This document shows positions 59,244-64,000 of a stretch of DNA of 64,000 nucleotides, piece after piece. The notes under the pieces were generated by a model, which was given only the letters and a program-made list of their open reading frames with translations, had not been told where the DNA came from and searched no databases. The stretch covers positions 1,872,501 to 1,936,500 of the forward strand of contig NC_084899.1 of the NCBI RefSeq assembly GCF_958979055.1, written 5' to 3'. Made by a program: the position numbers and the translations under genes. This DNA comes from Alnus glutinosa. Taxonomy: Eukaryota > Streptophyta > Magnoliopsida > Fagales > Betulaceae. How positions within the stretch are numbered: the stretch's first letter is position 1; the number at the start of each line of letters is the position of its first letter.

Positions 59244-60743
59244 ATGGGTTCTGATTCTCCAACAAAGCCTACACCAGTAGCAGTACCAACCCAAGAAGAA
59301 GATCCATCGAACCCATCCACGGCGCTGCTCTCTTTCAACACCGACTCTTCCTCTTCTTCTTCACCAACAGACCCACCTCACAAACCCACCACAACCACCA
59401 TCCTTTTTATCTCACTCCTCCTCATCACATGCATTGCTCTCTCCGCTGCCACCGCCTTCGCTTTCCTCTTCTTCTCCTCCTCCGCCTCCTCCTCCTCCGC
59501 TCCACCTGCCACCTCACACACCTCCTCTTCCATCGAGTCTCAAGCCCGTCCGCTCACTAAGCTCAAACATCCTGTGGTTTTGCTGGTTTCCTCAGATGGG
59601 TTCCGATTTGGGTACCAGTTCAAAACTTCCACGCCGAATATCGGCCGATTAATCAGTAACGGTACCGAGGCCGAGACTGGTTTGATCCCGGTTTTCCCGA
59701 CCTTGACTTTTCCTAACCATTATTCCATTGTTACTGGTCTTTATCCCGCTTATCATGGAATAATTAACAATCATTTCTTGGATCCACACACCGGTGATGC
59801 TTTTACCATGGGGAGCCATCAGCCTAAGTGGTGGTTAGGTGAACCTCTGTGGGAGACCGTCGTCAATAATGGGTTGAAGGCTGCCACATATTTCTGGCCT
59901 GGTTCTGAGGTAAAGAAAGGTTCTTGGACTTGTCCTGCTAAGTTTTGTATGAATTATAATAGCTCTGTTCCTTTTGAGGAACGGGTTGATACCGTTTTAA
60001 GTTATTTTGATCTGCCTGGTAGTGAAATTCCCCAATTTATGACACTGTATTTTGAGGACCCCGATCATCAGGGTCATCAGGTGGGGCCTGATGATCCGGA
60101 GATAACCGAAGCTGTTGCTAGGATTGATAGGATGATTGGAAGGTTGATTGACGGTTTAGAAAAAAGAGGTGTTTTTGAAGATGTTAGTATAATTATGGTT
60201 GGTGATCACGGGATGGTTGGTACGTGTGATAAGAAGCTGATTTTTCTAGATGATTTGAATCCTTGGATTGAGATTCCGGCTGATTGGGTCCTGTCCCATT
60301 CCCCGTTGCTAGCGATTCGTCCGCCTCCAGATGTTCAGCCAGCGGATGTTGTTGCAAAGATGAATGAAGGATTGAAGTCAGGGAAGGTTGAGAATGGGAA
60401 GAATGTGAGAGTCTATCTCAAGGAGGAGCTGCCTGGTAGGCTTCACTATGTGGCCAGTGACCGGATTCCACCGGTTATAGGGTTGATAGAAGAGGGGTTT
60501 AAGGTGGAGCAGAAGAGAACAAAGCGGAAAGAATGCGGTGGAGCACATGGTTATGACAATGCAGTTTTCTCCATGAGGACCATTTTCATTGGCCATGGTC
60601 CTCAGTTTGCAAGGGGACGGAAAGTTCCGTCCTTTGAGAACATTCAGATATATAACTTGGTCACTTCGATTCTCCAGATTCAGGGTGCTCCCAATAATGG
60701 ATCTGCAGTGTTTCAAAAGTCCATTCTTTTGCCTAGTCCCTAA
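59244..60743 (+). CDS. Ectonucleotide pyrophosphatase/phosphodiesterase (ENPP-like), membrane-anchored
   Basis: A single-exon gene of 499 residues in the alkaline-phosphatase-like type I phosphodiesterase/nucleotide pyrophosphatase family. Such enzymes hydrolyse extracellular or lumenal nucleotides and nucleotide sugars with two zinc ions. The N-terminus is Pro/Ser/Thr-rich, followed by one hydrophobic segment (about 51-77: ILFISLLLITCIALSAATA), so a type-II membrane protein with the catalytic domain outside the cytosol. Metal and catalytic residues are present: Asp118 in SSDGFR, nucleophile Thr155 in TLTFPNHYSIVTGLYP, Asp274 and His278 in EDPDHQGH, Asp321 and His322 in VGDHGM, and His435 in GAHGYDN. 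All expected ligands are seen, so the enzyme should be active. The ATG at 59244 (context AACATGGGT) is chosen over the open upstream frame, which is leader-like. The substrate cannot be told from sequence. The long inverted repeat upstream might affect expression. Confidence 0.95.
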   Translation: MGSDSPTKPTPVAVPTQEEDPSNPSTALLSFNTDSSSSSSPTDPPHKPTTTTILFISLLLITCIALSAATAFAFLFFSSSASSSSAPPATSHTSSSIESQARPLTKLKHPVVLLVSSDGFRFGYQFKTSTPNIGRLISNGTEAETGLIPVFPTLTFPNHYSIVTGLYPAYHGIINNHFLDPHTGDAFTMGSHQPKWWLGEPLWETVVNNGLKAATYFWPGSEVKKGSWTCPAKFCMNYNSSVPFEERVDTVLSYFDLPGSEIPQFMTLYFEDPDHQGHQVGPDDPEITEAVARIDRMIGRLIDGLEKRGVFEDVSIIMVGDHGMVGTCDKKLIFLDDLNPWIEIPADWVLSHSPLLAIRPPPDVQPADVVAKMNEGLKSGKVENGKNVRVYLKEELPGRLHYVASDRIPPVIGLIEEGFKVEQKRTKRKECGGAHGYDNAVFSMRTIFIGHGPQFARGRKVPSFENIQIYNLVTSILQIQGAPNNGSAVFQKSILLPSP

Positions 60744-63085
60744 AGTCCAATGGTAAACATTTATTAAGTAGAGGCAGCTACTAAATCCCAAGGTTGGACC
60801 AGTTGTCAGCAAGAATCTTTGTAACATGAAGCAACGGGATTATGTGCTCACAAAGATGGATGGTTATGAATAGCATCCAAAGGTAACTGTATCAGTTGTC
60901 TTAGAAACCCACGAGCTGCTTGTTTGTTCATACTTGGTAACATAAATAATGGTATTCCATCTGCTTCCTATGGTCTGATTTTCAACTATTAGGAGCCGCA
61001 CACGTGAAAACAGAACCTGGCAAAAAAAAAAAAAATATTTACTATATTTTTGTGTAGTGCTATTAAGGATTTCCTTGATGTAAAATGCCAGTAGCATTTG
61101 GATATACGTATCTCATTTTGCATTTTTCATACCTTCTTGATGCATATTTGGTATCTGATTGTAGCATTTATTTTCATTTGCTTGGAGTTTGCAGTTGTTT
61201 AAATTTATAAAACTTTTCATTAATTCAGTTCGCTAACTGTAGAAGGGTTCCAACAAATGCATGTCTTCTTGTATCCTATGAATGTGGATTGAGGTACATG
61301 CTGTAGAAATAAATTGGACAAAGGAAAATACACACACACACACACATATATACCTGATTAGTGCTGTTTGGTGATGTTCGCAACAACTATAATTTAAATA
61401 AACCTGTCTACCAAGTTAGCCTTAGCTCCATTTGCAGCGATGTTCAATTTTTTGCCGTGTCATAGTGTGCTTGTGTTGGTATCAGCAGAGGACAGATTAT
61501 AGTTAACTTTGCAGTCTTGTAACTGTGTTCAGCCTCACATGGTAGATAAAAGGAGAAAATTGGTGGATTTTAATTTGTAGGATCTCCTTGCTATCTGCTT
61601 AGATCCTGGACTGTAACATTTGATCCTTCAAAGCACTGGATAAACATCTGTGACTGAGTTTTGTTTTCATGATATTGAATTGACATCTGATTCTAGGTTA
61701 TCTGGGCTGCAGGTCATTGCCTCTTCACTTTCAACAAATTTTTTCTTACTAACAAAGATATTTTAGCCTCAGAATCATCAGGGTTGCTTCTTAGTTGCAT
61801 AATCATAATATGGAATTATTAGCATGCTTGATTTAGAGGACATTATAAAACTCCTATTGTGATAGACATCCCTATTGGCACCAAAACCAATTAATCGGTT
61901 TCTAACTTTTTGTTACTATGGTCTACTGGTATGCAACTGCAGTTACAAGGCCAAATTTGAATATCTTTTCTTTGAGTTGGCCTTTCTGGTTGTGCTTGTG
62001 CCCATTATTTCCTGGTGAGACCATGCTAGTTCTTGCACTCAATTTGCACCGAGTGTACTGTGCAGGGACGGAACCAAGATTTTTTATTGGGAGGGCCAAA
62101 GCATGAATGAGGGGTCATGCCCCCCGCCCCCGGCCCGTTCCATTCCAGGTTGTACGTGCCGTCAACTTATCGGCTACTTGTTAAAGGCATTTCCACTGAT
62201 GTTACTCCCTATTAAGACTTCTTTTGTGTCATAAGTCTGTTGAATAGGCATTTAAGTTGAGTTGGAAGCCAACATGTCAATCATGGGTTATAAAGAAGAG
62301 AAATGCTACACAAATTCTCAAGTTTCGCTACGTTATTACATTCCAAAATTCAATGGTGATCCATTCAAAATTTAATGGTGATTTTCATTGTCACGTCAAG
62401 GAGAAAATATTTTGAAGTGTAAACTTGAGAGTTTGTGTTCCATTTCTCTATAAAGAATTGTTATGTACTTCTGTTGATCTATTTACATGGATTACATTAG
62501 ATGCTACATGTTGCTAATTTCTTGCATTGGTTTGTGCGGCTGTGATGCAGCTATCTTTTTTTTGAAACAATGTGATGCAGCTATCTTGGATCTTCCTTGA
62601 TTGCAATCTTCTATAACCTTGGATTTAAAGCGATGCTGATAATAAAATTAAGGGGATTTTAAAATTTTAACAAAGTAGATGTTCCATTCGTCAATGATTG
62701 CTTAAAATGAAAGGTAACTATATATAGGCGACTGGCTTTATCAACGTTGGGTCAGCACACACGGTTGATAACTTGATATGGATGGCCCAAACTCTCTCCA
62801 ATTTTTTTTCCTTTTCAAATGGGTATTGTTAGAATAATTTTCATTATTAGCTATGATTTAGTTTCCTTCTAGGTCTACCATCAATTTTCTACCTTATTTA
62901 GTCTACCTTTTCTTGATTACTATACCTTAATTCCTCCATAAATATCACATATTGTATCACAATTCAATATAGTTCAATACAACTAGATGTAGCCCTAATT
63001 CTTGTTTTCTTTCTTTGCTTCTGCTCTTTTTCTTATATTTTATATATTTGTTATATATTTCTACAGTTATGGTTTCTTTTTGCAT
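60744..63085. other. 3' flank of the phosphodiesterase gene and intergenic DNA
   Basis: The first few hundred bases are probably 3' untranslated region. Later come an (AC)n run at 61331-61345 and sequence of ordinary composition with no coding family. A short fragment with hAT-like MITE features is listed separately. Confidence 0.5.
62063..62148. mobile_element. Truncated hAT-like MITE fragment
   Basis: Begins CAGGGACGGAACCAAG, close to the ends at 45 and 51930, and continues into GGGAGGGCCAAA and a C/G-rich stretch. A possible right end (TTCCATTCCAG) is weak and there is no target duplication. It is probably a deleted copy. Confidence 0.4.
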
Positions 63086-63093
63086 GTGAGAAG

Positions 63094-63300
63094 CCGGGCG
63101 GTCCTACATTGGGGCTAGGGGGGGCCTGGCCCCCCAAGCCCCAAAATTTTCCCCAAAATTTTTTTTTTTTGCACAAAAAAAAAAATATTAAAATAAAATT
63201 TTACCCCCTAATTTTTTTAATTTTTTTAGTTTTACCCCTTCAATTTTTTTTTTTTTTTCAATTTGGCCCCTCCATTTTTACAAGCCTGGGTCCGCCACTA
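63094..63300. mobile_element. hAT-like MITE (207 bp) with perfect 8-bp target duplication
   Basis: The left end CCGGGCGGTCC and the right end GGGTCCGCCACTA are inverted. The octamer GTGAGAAG flanks both sides exactly (63086-63093 and 63301-63308). The interior has GGGGGGGCCTGGCCCCCC near the left, like the copy at 51930. It is non-coding. Confidence 0.85.
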
Positions 63301-63308
63301 GTGAGAAG

Positions 63309-64000
63309 TACCTGCTTTTTTAATAGTTTCTTGAAAAATCATGTGTTTCTTACATGCTTAAAAAATACGTGGCAATTCTATAATAAAAATTGTTATGCGA
63401 GTTCGTAAGGAATTTTAGTGAAAATTGTAAAATCCCAAGAATTTTTCATCATTTTTAGCTATATTTCGGTTTAAAGAGGCAGCCAATTTTTGAGTATAAA
63501 CAATGGGCTTTAAACAAAAATCATTCCCAAACTCTACCAAGAATAACTAGTTTGAATAACATAGGACACAATAATTTTATTTACATATCTCTACTCTTTA
63601 TTTCTTATACACATCTCCCGTTTTTTTATCCAATATCCACATCTATTAACTTTGATTTCAAATCATTTATAAATAGGTCCATCCTTTAACTTACTACTCA
63701 ATTAATTAACAGCATGTCACATTAAACAAACAATAATTTTACGTGGCTCTCGTTTAACTTTTCATGTGCTAATTATACGTGCCACGAGATATAATTACTT
63801 TAAATTATAAATATATTCTACATATAAAATCAAAATTATTTATTATTTTTTTTTTTTAAAAATCGTGGTTGGCTAACTTTATCACATGGCACGTACAATT
63901 GGCACCTAATGTGTCAGATTATGATATACTATTAATTGATTTGATGGTAAGTTAACGAATGGGCCTATTTGACATCGAGAGAAATCTAAAGGCCTAATTA
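63309..64000. other. AT-rich intergenic DNA at the right edge
   Basis: No coding family, element ends or RNA gene was recognised. The window ends in anonymous sequence. Confidence 0.5.

Noticed and set aside
59434..59652. Proline-rich frame inside the phosphodiesterase gene
   Set aside because: Shadow of the Ser-rich stretch in another frame.

Overview
The window is nuclear DNA of a flowering plant, most likely a woody eudicot. The genes have many short GT-AG introns, the intergenic space is very AT-rich, homopolymer and dinucleotide runs are common, and plant-type transposable elements (Copia, MULE- and hAT-like MITEs, a solo LTR, SINE/LINE relics) fill most of the sequence. The genes are plant forms: a GH35 beta-galactosidase, an LLM-domain B-GATA factor, and the THP1/EER5 subunit of the mRNA-export machinery. 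No prokaryotic feature, CRISPR array or intact tRNA/rRNA gene was seen. I cannot name the species.

Layout. Positions 616-2918 (minus) hold the first nine exons of a cell-wall beta-galactosidase whose 3' part lies beyond the left edge. Positions 3.1-19.6 kb contain no supported gene: AT-rich repeats, two MULE-like MITEs with 9-bp target duplications (7087-7452 and 10751-11088), microsatellites and a larger MULE-like element (14686-15523). A three-exon GATA factor of the GNC/GNL type occupies 19657-21322 (plus). More MITEs and a 1.6-kb solo LTR fill 21.9-26.8 kb. A two-exon small membrane-anchored protein of unknown function lies at 28266-30898 (plus). A 13-exon gene at 33161-37251 (plus) encodes a C2-like N-terminus, a long disordered middle and a C-terminal membrane anchor; two further in-phase exons suggest a second, anchorless C-terminus. 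A 12-exon GRWD1-type WD40 gene (39074-44284, plus) converges on a 13-exon THP1/EER5 gene (45558-49787, minus).

Positions 50.15-57.34 kb are a three-layer insertion: a LINE-like insert with a poly(A) tail carries a complete-length but decayed Copia element (50601-57014, minus), which in turn carries a 200-bp hAT-like MITE. Each layer has its own target-site duplication. An inverted pair of MITEs with arms of about 425 bp lies at 57972-58912, just upstream of an intronless type-II membrane phosphodiesterase gene (59244-60743, plus). The rest is repeats, including another hAT-like MITE with a perfect 8-bp duplication (63094-63300).

The genes do not form a pathway. The only arrangement that may be ancestral is the convergent GRWD1/EER5 pair, whose homologues I recall as close neighbours on Arabidopsis chromosome 2. 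All exon boundaries were set by hand from splice sites, reading phase and family resemblance; no alignment or transcript data were available.
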